DNA from: Actinernus sp. WN-2022
Taxonomy: Eukaryota; Cnidaria; Anthozoa; Actiniaria; Actinernidae
Direction: 5' to 3'
Length of the DNA stretch: 64,000 nucleotides
Assembly (NCBI GenBank): GCA_030867875.1
Contig: JAOWCC010000577.1
Location: forward strand, 154,248,344-154,312,343
Shown: positions 55,028 to 64,000 of the stretch, in pieces
Position numbering within the stretch: position 1 is the first letter of the stretch
How the letters are laid out: each line of letters starts with the position of its first letter
Translations under genes and position numbers: made by a program
Notes under the pieces: generated by a model
Told to the model about the DNA's origin: nothing
What the model saw: the letters and a program-made list of their open reading frames with translations, nothing else
The model's database searches: none

Positions 55028-55133
55028 CTCAACAAAAACCAACACGCTAAATTCCAATTCGATCTGTGATTAGCCGGGACTTTGATCAGCTCGGTTGTTT
55101 CAGGTCCCCGTTAGAAATTCAGTTGTTTGTTTT
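55028..55133 (+). mobile_element. SINE family A, 5'-truncated
   Basis: Only the 3' body remains: CTAAATTCCAATTCGATCTG, GATTAGCCGGGACTTTGATC, GTTTCAGGTCCCCGTTAGAA ATTCAG, matching 9000-9100 and 21521-21620. It abuts the frame at 55134. Confidence 0.8.
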
Positions 55134-55390
55134 TCAGATGATATGGACTCGAGATCGGTGATCAAACTCTCAAAGTTCTCATAAGACGGATGATTGGAAA
55201 AAGCCTGATCAGTGGGGAAAGCCTGTGGAGTCGTGTTTGAGGCACGAAACGAAACGGCCCCACTTATAATCATGTGTTCACCCGATATCACCCTCTGCAG
55301 TTCCGACATCCCGGACATATGAAGATCCTCCATCTTCTCGAAACCCGGGGACGGGGTTCCATCCGCTAATATCCATCGAATTTTTCACGA
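55134..55390 (-). pseudogene. Partial coding-looking fragment, unknown protein
   Basis: The minus-strand frame upstream of the SINE reads RWILADGTPSPGFEKMEDLH, MSGMSELQRVISGEHMIISG, then SNHPSYENFESLITDLESIS. It is bounded upstream by an in-frame TGA near 55382 and downstream by the SINE junction. The residue mix (acidic C-terminal helix, PTDQAF, few low-complexity runs) suggests real coding ancestry. No family is recognised and no splice partner was found. Confidence 0.35.
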
Positions 55391-55485
55391 TGCGGCAGCT
55401 TGCTGCACTTCGAACAGGTAAGAACATTTCTCCGTAGAGACATTTACCCCTTCCATCTAGAATGTAAAGTAATAAAGGAGATATA

Positions 55486-55949
55486 AGGGAGCGGTCATTA
55501 ATTACTGGGGGGGGGGGGGGGAGGGCCGGTAAATTTAGGGGGAGGGCTAAGATTTTTTGGGCTTCGATTTGGGGAGGGTCACAAATTTTTGGGCTCCTGT
55601 TTTAACAATGAAACTTTTACAATATTTTTAGGCTACTTCAATCGACCATTCAGCTCCACCTTGGAAATGTCCCTTAACCAGCAATCAGCGCGTGCTGGAT
55701 GCTGCTAATGGGCAACGTTCGAGACCTCAAACATTCTGCTTGATAACGAGGTTTTCAGGAGTAAAACAAAAGAAATGCTTTTCTCTTTTGTTAAAAAAAA
55801 AGACGTCATTTTTTTATGTTTTTGGGAGGGCCAATATTTTTTGGGCTGATGTTTTGGGGAGGGCCAACATTTTTGGGTCCTCATTTTAGATATTTTACCG
55901 GCCCTCCCCCCCCCCCCCCCCCCCCCCCAGTAATTAATGACCGCTCCCT
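55486..55949. mobile_element. MITE with 21-bp inverted ends followed by poly-G and poly-C
   Basis: AGGGAGCGGTCATTAATTAC T and its exact complement AGTAATTAATGACCGCTCCCT close the element. A G-tract follows the left end and a long C-tract (about 21 nt) precedes the right end. Several GGGAGGGCC and TTTTTGGGCT repeats fill the inside. Confidence 0.85.
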
Positions 55950-56088
55950 AAGCTAGACCGATATAAATGAATACAGCCGAAACAAAGGCCCAGGCCTCGA
56001 GAAGATGACTATACCACTGCACGACATGACACTTGCAGAGTCGACTCCCTTGACCCAAAATTTAAACCCGGACTGAATAGATAGATTA

Positions 56089-56449
56089 CCTATAGAGTAC
56101 CGAAGTGATGACGTCATAGATAATACATTTTCGCATTAAGAACATTTTACCACAGTTTCAAAAAGAACACGATGAAAGAACATTACATACCAAAAATGAG
56201 GTGAATACGATGAAAAGCGGCCGAGATATGGGCATTGGAATACATAATGTTCTTTAACAAATCACTGTATTTTTGTCCTGGCTCCTAAGTTTATATATTC
56301 CAATACCCATATCTCGGACGATTTTCATCGTATACACCTCATTTTTGGTATGTAATGTTCTTTTATATTGCTCTTTCCGAATCGGTGATCGAAAAATTCT
56401 ACATCTAAATTTTGCAAATTTGTGATGTCACACTTCGGCACTCTATATA
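56089..56449. repeat. Fold-back element
   Basis: TATAGAGTACCGAAGTGATG ACGTCA and TGATGTCACACTTCGGCACT CTATATA at the ends. ACCAAAAATGAGGTGAATAC GATGAAAA and GGGCATTGGAATA pair with TATTCCAATACCC and TTTTCATCGTATACACCTCA. Confidence 0.85.
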
Positions 56450-56867
56450 GTATAGCGGTGAGTCCCACCCAATACACACCCAAAAAAAAGGCAGGAAAAA
56501 AGGAACCCTATATATACCCATCAATCATATCTTTATTGCCTTAATTTACAATCTGGAGTCACAATTATATTTGTCTTCAGGCTAGTTTCTCCTGTTATAT
56601 TGCAGAATCTCGCAATGTGGCCTAAATTGACATATGAATACGCCTCCCCATTGCATGGGACCTGAAGTTATACAATCAACTACATTATCAATTTTTAAAT
56701 CTTACTGGCACATAACTTAATTTCATAATAATCTTTGTTCTATTTCTATTTTATTTCAACTATAATATTTTTAATACAGGACCTCCCTGAAAATCACAAA
56801 TTGTGAGTGGAGCTTTCCTGTCAAAATATTATTATTATTATTAATAATAGTTGGCCCTGACGACTAG

Positions 56868-56944
56868 CTCCTTCGCAGCCGGTGTTAGGGTCATCACGCA
56901 ACGCGCTAGTTGCGTGACGAACCTAAGACCGGCTGCGAAGGAGA
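56868..56944. repeat. Compact hairpin element
   Basis: CTCCTTCGCAGCCGGTGTTA GGGTCATCACGCAAC pairs with GTTGCGTGACGAACCTAAGA CCGGCTGCGAAGGAG around a GCGCTA loop. Stem is about 34 bp with few mismatches. Confidence 0.9.
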
Positions 56945-57844
56945 CCACCACTTCCTTAGACCCTACCAATGGTCGGCACTGGCGAAGAATGACTGAAAAC
57001 TGATAGCACGAGGGCTCTTAGGCATAATATGTTGATTTTAATCAGACTGACCCTAAAGTATAATTTATCTCGATATAGCTACATTACAACTACTCATATA
57101 GTATCAGCCTCCAGAATAAATTAATGTATGGTATTAGGAGGCCGAGAAAGTAAGATTTTAGCAAGAGAACTTGAGAAATTAATCCTCATTTCCTAAACTT
57201 CTACTCGACAGCTTCGAAGAGCGTAAAACGAGTTATTGAAGACATTATGGTAAATATAAGATTTGTTAGTACGATTTATAATATATTACGGGAGCATCCT
57301 AAGAACGTGCGATTTAATTGGCTGCTCAGCGTACTTGATTTTCTTATAATGTGTGCGTGATACGTAATTTCTTTCCGTGTAGATCGATTCTTATATTCTA
57401 AAACAAATAGAAGATGGTCTCCTATGTCCTACAACAAAATAATGCACTTTCGGGGTCTTGAAAAGCTGCAGTCGCGAGTTTTTCAAAACCTCGAGCGTGC
57501 ACGTTATCCGTCTTATTTGTTAAATAAGGTTGATGCATGTTCCTGACTTTTACAGTGTCCAGAGCGAACTATATATATGACTGGCTATTGGCCCTTCATC
57601 AGCTTATAGCCTTGTAGAAAAACTTAACAGTTTTGTGTACGTTTTGCTAACGTCATTGTTCACAATTTGCCTCATTAGCATAAGTAGAATATCACGCAAT
57701 AAACAAACAAATATCATCACTGGTACGATTATATCAACAGTAGCAAACTCACTTATAAAAAGCTGCATACAAAAAGTTACACCAAGGGTGGCATCTAGCA
57801 GTTTTTAAAACAGATTTGTTATTACAACTTGCCACAGTTACTAA

Positions 57845-58066
57845 GGGTGCGTTCGATTGACCGTATTCCGGAATAAGAACACCTAGAATGATCACTACAA
57901 ATCAAGTTTACTGGGATTTTTTAGCCACTGGAATAATAAATATATCGTGAATATCATATATCAGCAAGCATTTGTAGCTTACAGTGAAAAATATGCCCAA
58001 ACCAGTGATTTCCAGAGACTATTCCATCTATTCCTATTCCGGAATACGGTCAATCGAACGCACCCT
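57845..58066. mobile_element. MITE with 31-bp inverted ends
   Basis: GGGTGCGTTCGATTGACCGT ATTCCGGAATA at the left and TATTCCGGAATACGGTCAAT CGAACGCACCC at the right. A decayed single arm GGTGTGTTAGATTGACCATA TTCCAGAATA occurs at 13651-13681. The superfamily is not certain. Confidence 0.85.
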
Positions 58067-58085
58067 AAATGTGTGTTCAGGTTGA

Positions 58086-58216
58086 GTACAATATACTTTT
58101 CTCACGCAGCGGCCATGTTGGGTCCCGTCTAAACTCGTTCTGAAGCTGTTCAGTGAGTGCGAGGCTGGACGGGCAAAATCTATTGTTTCTAGCCAACATG
58201 GCGGTTGCGTGAGAAA
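58086..58216. repeat. Short inverted-repeat element in the spacer before the roadblock gene
   Basis: TTTCTCACGCAGCGGCCATG TTGG and CCAACATGGCGGTTGCGTGA GAAA are terminal inverted repeats, about 25 bp. It lies about 80 bp beyond the roadblock stop codon. Confidence 0.85.
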
Positions 58217-58246
58217 GGTTAAGACTGTTAATGCTAATTAATCATA

Positions 58247-58252
58247 TTTATT
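58247..58252 (-). terminator. Polyadenylation signal of the roadblock gene
   Basis: Minus-strand AATAAA, 42 nt downstream of the stop codon ending at 58294, the usual position for a short 3' UTR. Confidence 0.6.
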
Positions 58253-58293
58253 TAATGCCAGTGATTCAAAACATGGAAACAGAAATCCTTCAG

Positions 58294-58611
58294 TCACTCT
58301 AAATCTTTAGAGTCACTTTGAGGCGTTACGCTCTGTACTACCAGTAACAGATACTCCTTGTCCGGAGCAACCATTATCTCATGTTTACGGGTCTTAATGC
58401 GCATGAACTTGAGATCGTTCTGAGGGTCCATGTCCCGCACCACACTGCAGGCAAACTGAGTAAGAGAAGCGAACTCCGCACAGTACAACTGCGTTGTTGG
58501 TTGGTCCATAGTCGACCGCACAACTTGTCCCTGATGATCAACCACTATCGATCCCAGGACTCCCTGATGAGCCTCGATCCGGCGTAGGGTCTCTTCCACA
58601 TTAGTTGTCAT
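58294..58611 (-). CDS. DYNLRB: Dynein light chain roadblock-type
   Basis: Cytoplasmic dynein accessory chain of the Roadblock/LC7 family, which dimerises on dynein intermediate chains. Single uninterrupted coding exon of 105 codons (human DYNLRB1 is 96 aa). Landmarks: VEETLRRIEAHQGVLGSIVV near the start, RSTMDQPTTQLY, VVRDMDPQNDLKFMRIKTRK and HEIMVAPDKEYLLLVVQ, the last two being the family's best conserved blocks. The C-terminus is a little longer (SVTPQSDSKDLE). Just upstream of the ATG the minus strand reads TTCTTCCTTCATTTGCAG, a good splice acceptor, so a 5' UTR intron is likely and the coding region need not be a retrocopy. Which DYNLRB paralogue this is cannot be decided. Confidence 0.93.
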   Translation of the reverse strand: MTTNVEETLRRIEAHQGVLGSIVVDHQGQVVRSTMDQPTTQLYCAEFASLTQFACSVVRDMDPQNDLKFMRIKTRKHEIMVAPDKEYLLLVVQSVTPQSDSKDLE

Positions 58612-58734
58612 GGCAAACTAAGTTGTGGCTTGTTTGGCTGCAAATGAAGGAAGAAATGCCAGCTGGTCAGACAATGTGTGGCATAAAATAACCGGCAAAA
58701 TAATGACAGATTCTTGAATTCGGTTATTCAGGTA

Positions 58735-59030
58735 TAATAACAATAATGATAGTGAGAATAATGAGAATAATAGTGATAACGAGGAAGAGAAGAGGATTAT
58801 GATTATGACGAAAAGGATTATGAGGAGGAGGAATATGATCATAATGAGGAGGAGGAGGGAGAGGAGGAAGAAGAGGATGGGGAGGATGATGAGGAGGCTA
58901 AGGAGGCTGAGGAGGAGGATAAATGATGAAGAGGAATAGGAATAGGAATAGGAATGTGATGATGATAAGGAGGAATAGGAAGAGGAGGAGGATGAAGAGG
59001 AGAGGAAGAGAATATAATGATGAGGATGAT
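58735..59030. repeat. Purine-rich (GAGGAA/GATGAG)n satellite, left block
   Basis: Nearly all-purine plus strand with GAGGAGGA, GATGATGAGG and GGAATAGGAATAGGAATAGG motifs. The open minus-strand frame across it (Ser/Leu-rich) is low-complexity and not considered a gene. Confidence 0.9.
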
Positions 59031-59034
59031 TGGT

Positions 59035-60066
59035 CAATTGGCTCAAGGCTATGGACAATAGTAACTTAGTAGGAACCGTGTTGTTAGATCTGAGTGAGGC
59101 TTTTGACTTAGTGGTCACGATATTTTGTTATCCAAGATCTCGAAATACAACGTGAATTTCATTGCGCTTGAGTGGTTCAAGTCTTATCTCTGTCATCGTT
59201 CACAGAGATGCTCCATCTTTGGGTCGTTATCTGACCCATTAACACTGTCCAAGCCGGCATCCCACAGAGATCAATCCTAGGTCCCGTCCTTTTCTCTCTA
59301 TACATGAACGATCTACCCCTGTGCCTACCCAGTGCTAACGTTGAGATATACGCTGATGACACGACACTGTAGACGGCTGATGGTAGCACCGATATCATCC
59401 AACGTGACCTACAAGTGAGCCTTGATAGTGCGAGCAGCTGGTTTGCGTTAAATAAGATGATCCCCAACACAAAGAAGACGAACTCCAACCGTTCTAGTTG
59501 GACCAAGAAAGTATGCACTAACCCTGATTCGATTACAGTAAAATACTCGCCAAATTAAAACACTCTACCTTCCTCCTTTTGTCAAATTTCCTTAAATTAT
59601 AGTTCAAAGGTCACGTTACATGTTTCCATGGAAACTGTCACTAGAAATTATTAGCCTCGTGACTTTATCGAATCAGTCAAAGTGTCATGAAAACAAATTA
59701 CAAGCACGAAGAGATAGACCACCCCCTCTTGATTTGTGGCGGCCATTTTGGAAAAGAAGCAAATACTCATTGCTACCAGACAAAAACTGCAGCACATAAA
59801 CAAATCCCATCTCGATCTGTACCTTAATGGGAAACTAATAGAGGAAGTTGATGATGATAAACTCTTAGGTGTTAAGATTGACAAGCACCTTAGTTGGGTC
59901 AATCGTACGGACTATGTAATTCACAAGTTGAACTCTAGAGTTTCTTTACTGAATAGAGCAAAGGGCTACCTTACCCACTTCTGCAGAAAATTGCTATTCA
60001 GTACAATTGTTAAGCCCATATTTGAATATTGTTGTACAGTTTGTGGCAACACCTCTGATGAACAAT
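59035..60066 (+). mobile_element. LINE reverse-transcriptase fragment within the satellite block
   Basis: Plus-strand translations: MDNSNLVGTVLLDLSEAFDL, HDILLSKISKYNVNFIALEW, YMNDLPLCLPSANVEIYADD (YADD catalytic box at about 59345-59356), RDLQVSLDSASSWFALNKM, then after an insertion KKQILIATRQKLQHINKSHL, DDDKLLGVKIDKHLSW and LLFSTIVKPIFEYCCTVCGN. Order and motifs are those of non-LTR reverse transcriptases. Stops, frameshifts and the insertion at about 59505-59752 make it inactive. Confidence 0.85.
59505..59752. repeat. Insertion of about 250 bp inside the LINE
   Basis: The LINE protein breaks after PNTKKT and resumes at KKQILIATR, and the DNA between has no matching coding content. No clear terminal repeats were identified; it includes GGCGGCCATTTTGG near its right end. 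Confidence 0.5.
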
Positions 60067-60075
60067 GATTAAAAA

Positions 60076-61010
60076 TACTAAGGAGGAGGAAGAGGAGGAG
60101 GAAGAGGATGATGACGACGATGATGAGGAGATGATGAGGATGAGGATGATTTTGAGGTAATGAGGAAGAGGATTATAACGATGAGGAAGAGGAGGAAGAT
60201 GAAGAGGATGATGATGAGGAATAGAAAAAGGATTGCGATGAAGAGGAGGGGGAGGGTGATGATGAGGAAGACGGGGGTTATGGTGATGAGGAAGAGGAGA
60301 ATTATGATGATGAGGAAGAGGAGGTGGATTGTGATGATGAGGAAGAGGAGGAGGATTGTGATGATGAGGAAGAGGAGGAGGATTGTGATGATGAGGAAGA
60401 GGAGGAAGATTGTGATGATGAGGAAGAGGAGGAGGATTGTGATGATGAGGAAGAGGAGGAGGATTGTGATGATGAGGAGGAGGAGGAGAATTGTGATGAT
60501 GAGGAAGAGGAGGAGGATTGTGATGATGAGGAGGAGGAGGAGGATTGTGATGATGAGGAAGAGAAGGATTATGATGAAGAGGAGGGGAGGATGACGATGA
60601 CGATGAGGAATAGGAGGAGGATTATGATGATGAGGAAGGGGAGGAGGTTTTTCATGATGAGGAAGAGGATGAGAAGAGGATGGGGAGGATGATGATGGGG
60701 AGGAAGTGGAGGATTATATGATGAGTGAGAGGAAGAGGTTCATGATGACGAAGGAGAGGAGGAGAAGAGGATGGGGATGAGGAAAAAGATGAGGAGAGGA
60801 TGAGGAAGATGTTGAGGTGAGGAGATTGGGGATGATGATAAGAAGGAGGTGCGTGAGGATGGGGAGGCGAATGAGAAGGATAATGATGGTAGGAGGAAGA
60901 TAATAATGGAGAGAAGGATGGTGAGGGGGAGCTTGAAGAGGATGCCGATGAGGATAATGGGATGAGGATTATGATGATAATAATGAGGAGGAGGATGCAT
61001 GATGAGGTTT
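60076..61010. repeat. Purine-rich satellite, right block, with a 27-bp higher-order unit
   Basis: Continuous GAGGAA/GATGAT purine sequence. Between about 60326 and 60562 it is ordered in 27-bp units GATGATGAGGAAGAGGAGGA GGATTGT, with AGG/AAG variation. Encoded frames are Asp/Glu-only or Arg/Met/Lys-only and are simple-sequence artefacts. Confidence 0.92.
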
Positions 61011-63006
61011 ATGATGATATCACGATATGTTTAATGATGACATGATGAAACCAAGCAAAATGCAAACTACCAGTACGCACGCCACGACTCGTTCAATCTC
61101 GCACTCAGACCCCCTTTGTTTCTTACTGCGCATGTTCGACCCGGAAGTTCGCGAAACCCGAACTTCCGGGAGACTGCGCATGCTTATCATTACTCGCCGT
61201 TCAAGAAATAAGTTGCTTTCGTTTCTTCGAGTTCGATTCTCCCTCTGAGGTTTTAGTTTGGATTTGGAAGTTCGCCCGGTATTTTGACAAACATATTTTG
61301 CTTGCAAGCCGGGCAGGCTACCGTTTTTAGTTTGGATTTTACGACTATATGCTCATGTTTGTTTTCCGTGCGGTGGATTCATATTCATCAGACATCACAC
61401 TCAGATTCGTACACGAGGATTCATAGGGGTCGACAACTCGCTGAAATCGCCTTACCTGAGCCCGATGACCACACAAACAGCAACTGAATACACCGTATAA
61501 ACAAGTCAATGAATTTTTATTTACGTCAAGTCTCGTGTATTTTAGCTAGCTTCTTGAGGCTTGAGTTTGTTACATTCCCATACAAACGCTTATATTTAAG
61601 CGATTTGAGAGCTTGTAGCCGCCGGGCTTGTGCAACAAACGAGATTGGAAAATGGTACTGGTTCTGCTTGAAAGAGCCACAGTATAATTATAGGCACTTA
61701 CAGACGTTGATATGGGAATGTGCAGTATTACCTATCTGTTATATTACGATAAATCCCTTGGCTAGTTACTGCCGCGGTCGGGTTCGATTTTCGAATTCAT
61801 GTATTAAAACTGAAGCGATTACAGAACTGGGAACGGGATCCGGAATGTTCAATATTTTGTTGGTTGTTTCTCCAAATCTTTCCTCTTTTGAAACATTGCA
61901 CCGCTTCTTGTTTCTGATTTTTCAAATAGGATGCAAGTAAATATATAAGAATCCCTGAATTCGAAGATTTTAGCGGCAACCGATTAGGTCAAGTCCACTG
62001 AACAGTTTTAGCGTTTAGATAACCCTCCAATTTTCAAAGCCGTTGGACCAAACAAATCAACGCCCGGAGTGATTTGTAGCACATACATACTGCTACCCTG
62101 TTAACAGAGGTTTCTCATCCAGCCTAATTTCTCCGGGGTTTTATGTTTGGCTTTCGTTGTGACGGTTCTCGCCTCACCCAAACTGCTATAAAATTCTCAC
62201 TTCAGGTGAGATTGCATTGCTCAAAATAGCCAATCAGAATACACAAAAATCGGATTATCCTAGAGCCCTATATTTTCGTCGAGCATGCGCAGTAAGAAAC
62301 AATGGGTACGAGATTGCGACTCAGCTAGCATCTCAAAAAATATGTGGACTACAGTTTCGTATTCGAAAACTACTACTGAATACGATGACTACAGACGCAT
62401 TTATTCATAAATACCAGCAAGGTGGGCTATTCGCAGTTCTGTGTAATGTTGTAGTTTCGCATTCAGCGGTAATTTTCGAATAGCTGTTGCGTCCTTGCTG
62501 CTCAAAGACCCTCAGCCTAACTATTGATCTGTGACAGGCATCATCACTGAATCTGGTTATTCCGGCGGTGAGCTAAAAGCTGCTTTAACCGCAGCCATCA
62601 CGCTAACACGTGTGGGAGCTGCATGGATATGTTTGCAAAGCCCTTAGCGTGTGGATCCATCATAAGAGGAGTGGTAGACAAGTGATGAAATGATGATCAT
62701 GATAACTGAAAATGAAATGATGATAGTGATAACGAGGCTGCTGCTGCTAGTCATGATGATGGTGATAATAATAATAATTATTATTATTTAGTCAGGGTAC
62801 TCGAGCGCTCGGATTTAAGTGCTTTTCTACAGTGATCCTAAGTGAAATGTGGCTGATTACGCTTAGTTGGAATACTCTTTGCTGTCCTACTATAGTTTTT
62901 CTGGGAGGCCCTGTAAAAACTAAATCAATTACTCGAGCATGTCAAGGCCTGATTCAGGGATCAAATTTCGAGTAAAAACAGTTTTCCTTATTTTAGCACA
63001 GCCGAG
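61011..63006. other. Repeat-derived interval without a supported gene
   Basis: It includes a hairpin at 61124-61184 and a dispersed TTTCTTACTGCGCATG block present in opposite orientations near 61117-61139 and 62281-62305. A short GATGAT/AATAAT microsatellite lies at about 62690-62790. The frames at 61509-61940 and 62217-62483 have no recognisable motifs. Confidence 0.6.
61124..61184. repeat. GC-rich hairpin with paired ETS-like cores
   Basis: CCCGGAAGTTCG and CGAACTTCCGGG pair as a 12-bp stem, with flanking ACTGCGCATG repeated directly on both sides. CCGGAAGT is the ETS/GABP core, so it might also be a regulatory site; a repeat origin is equally likely. Confidence 0.6.
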
Positions 63007-63176
63007 TACAGTAATGGTACGGACACACGCTGCAACATTGCACGCAACATTGCCGGTAATGTTGATGAAGTAGGATCGAGTTCTACTTCGGCAACATTGC
63101 GCGCAACAAATTGCACCGTGTGAACAACAGTTGCTGGCAATATTGCGCGCAATGTTGCAGCGTGTGTCTGTACCTT
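63007..63176. mobile_element. MITE with inverted ends and internal GCGCGCAA hairpins
   Basis: GGTACGGACACACGCTGCAA CATTG and CAATGTTGCAGCGTGTGTCT GTACC are 25-bp terminal inverted repeats. TGCACGCAACATTGCCGG-like motifs repeat inside. Confidence 0.85.
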
Positions 63177-63196
63177 AAGTCCGCCAAATTTCGTTC

Positions 63197-63760
63197 GATA
63201 ATCGATATCGTCATTGTCTCCCTTAAGTGGTTTGTGCGCAGAATTGAAAATCATGTCATGTGTCCTGTCACGTGACTTAGACCACGAAATCAGTTGATCA
63301 AAAATGCGGTTGCGAGTTTAAGATAAACACCGAGTATAATAACTGGATGTGGTTAAGTTTAAAGCATTTTACCTATTTCAACAAAGAAAAGTTGACTACA
63401 TGCTTTTAGTATAAACTAACTACTGGACTATTACGAATCCTGCATTCTGATTGGCTACCCTACTATAGGTCTATTTGTGATAATCGATATCGTCATTGTC
63501 TCCCTTAAGTGGTTTGTGCGCAGAATTGAAAATCATGTCATGTGTCCTGTCACGTGACTTAGACCACGAAATCAGTTGATCAAAAATGCGGTTGCGAGTT
63601 TAAGATAAACACCGAGTATAATAACTGGATGTGGTTAAGTTTAAAGCATTTTACCTATTTCAACAAAGAAAAGTTGACTACATGCTTTTAGTATAAACTA
63701 ACTACTGGACTATTACGAATCCTGCATTCTGATTGGCTACCCTACTATAGGTCTATTTGT
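63197..63760. repeat. Exact-looking 282-bp tandem duplication
   Basis: The segment starting GATAATCGATATCGTCATTG at 63197 restarts at 63479 and runs to 63760 with no difference that I can see. GATAATCG becomes GATAGCCC only at the end of copy 2. Recent duplication or assembly artefact. Confidence 0.92.
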
Positions 63761-63880
63761 GATAGCCCATGGCAGAGAAAAACCGCACGCATTTTCGCGA
63801 AATAATAACATGTTTTCAACTTCAATTTATTTATTTCTATTATTTTCTACTGTCTGACTAGTTAGTTTATACTAAAACAA
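63685..63880. repeat. Inverted-repeat ends TTTTAGTATAAACTAACTA
   Basis: TTTTAGTATAAACTAACTAC (copy at 63685 and, in the first duplicate, at 63403) pairs with GACTAGTTAGTTTATACTAA AAC at 63857-63880. Confidence 0.7.
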
Positions 63881-64000
63881 TTAGACCTCTCGCCCTCATG
63901 GGCTACGAGTTAAATAGCCCATTCAGCTGCGCATCACGCGGGTCTAACTGTTAAGTAGGCGAACATATGCAAACTAGGTGAGGTGACGTTTTTTATCTTT

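Larger units (their letters stand above)
52692..58246. other. Gene-free interval between FKRP and the roadblock gene (convergent)
   Basis: It contains inverted-repeat elements at 53748-54166, 54880-55012, 55486-55949, 56089-56449, 56868-56944, 57845-58066 and 58086-58216, a truncated SINE at 55028-55133 and one partial coding-looking frame at 55134-55390. 52700-53690 is AT-rich, with the FKRP 3' UTR at its start and nothing else recognised. 57000-57840 shows no identifiable feature. Confidence 0.7.

Noticed and set aside
58618..59118. Minus-strand Ser/Leu-rich frame of 166 codons upstream of the roadblock gene
   Set aside because: It is the translation of the pyrimidine strand of the satellite and runs into the LINE; there is no domain or codon bias.
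60160..60692. Open frames of more than 120 codons made of Asp/Glu or Met/Arg/Lys repeats
   Set aside because: They follow the purine-rich 27-bp tandem repeat and contain no complexity. Frames of this kind arise from any stop-free microsatellite.
61509..61940. 143-codon plus-strand frame
   Set aside because: No motif, Cys/Leu-rich AT-derived composition, no splice context and no strand agreement with a neighbour.

Overview
The window is nuclear DNA of an early-branching animal, most likely an anthozoan cnidarian and probably a stony coral. It is AT-rich and has spliced genes with GT-AG introns of about 0.1-7 kb. The proteins are metazoan, and the introns and spacers are packed with tRNA-derived SINEs, LINE and Penelope fragments and short inverted-repeat elements. 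There are no bacterial operons, rRNA genes or CRISPR arrays. The species assignment is inference.

Five protein-coding genes can be supported. (1) The 3' half of XRN2 (5'-3' exoribonuclease 2) runs on the + strand from the left edge to about 20.1-20.6 kb. Thirteen exons were resolved, plus an ambiguous last exon. The catalytic N-terminal half lies upstream of the window. (2) A single-exon gene at 30308-31996 (+) encodes a PP2D1-like, probably catalytically impaired PP2C-fold protein. A palindromic RFX-type X-box lies about 90 bp upstream of it. (3) NUSAP1 (nucleolar and spindle-associated protein 1) is complete on the - strand, 50515 down to 33800, with ten coding exons that join in frame to 417 codons plus stop. 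(4) FKRP (ribitol-phosphate transferase of alpha-dystroglycan glycosylation) is complete and intronless on the + strand, 51045-52691. It is divergent from NUSAP1, with about 530 bp between the start codons, and that interval holds a consensus CCAAT (NF-Y) box. (5) A dynein light chain roadblock gene (DYNLRB type) lies on the - strand at 58611-58294.

Layout: 0-20.6 kb is XRN2, with introns carrying fold-back elements, a 44-bp minisatellite and a Penelope/LINE nest. 20.6-30.2 kb is gene-free and dominated by nested SINE/MITE insertions and an unclassified hairpin-ended element. 30.2-32.0 kb is the PP2D1-like gene. 33.8-50.5 kb is NUSAP1, with introns full of palindromic elements, including a 2.2-kb TTAA-flanked composite. 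51.0-52.7 kb is FKRP. 52.7-58.2 kb is gene-free and MITE-rich. 58.3-58.6 kb is the roadblock gene. 58.7-61.0 kb is a purine-rich satellite block interrupted by a LINE. 61-64 kb is further repeats, ending in an apparently exact 282-bp tandem duplication.

The genes do not form one pathway: nuclear RNA decay (XRN2), mitotic spindle (NUSAP1), Golgi glycosylation (FKRP), dynein transport (DYNLRB) and a possible ciliary pseudophosphatase. The only regulatory coupling I infer is the shared NUSAP1/FKRP promoter. The most novel material is in the mobile elements: an unclassified family with hairpins at both ends and different interiors (4949-7042 and 28252-30098), and a TTAA-flanked composite with a 3'-terminal exon (37262-39446). 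All family assignments come from reading the translated sequence; no database search was possible.
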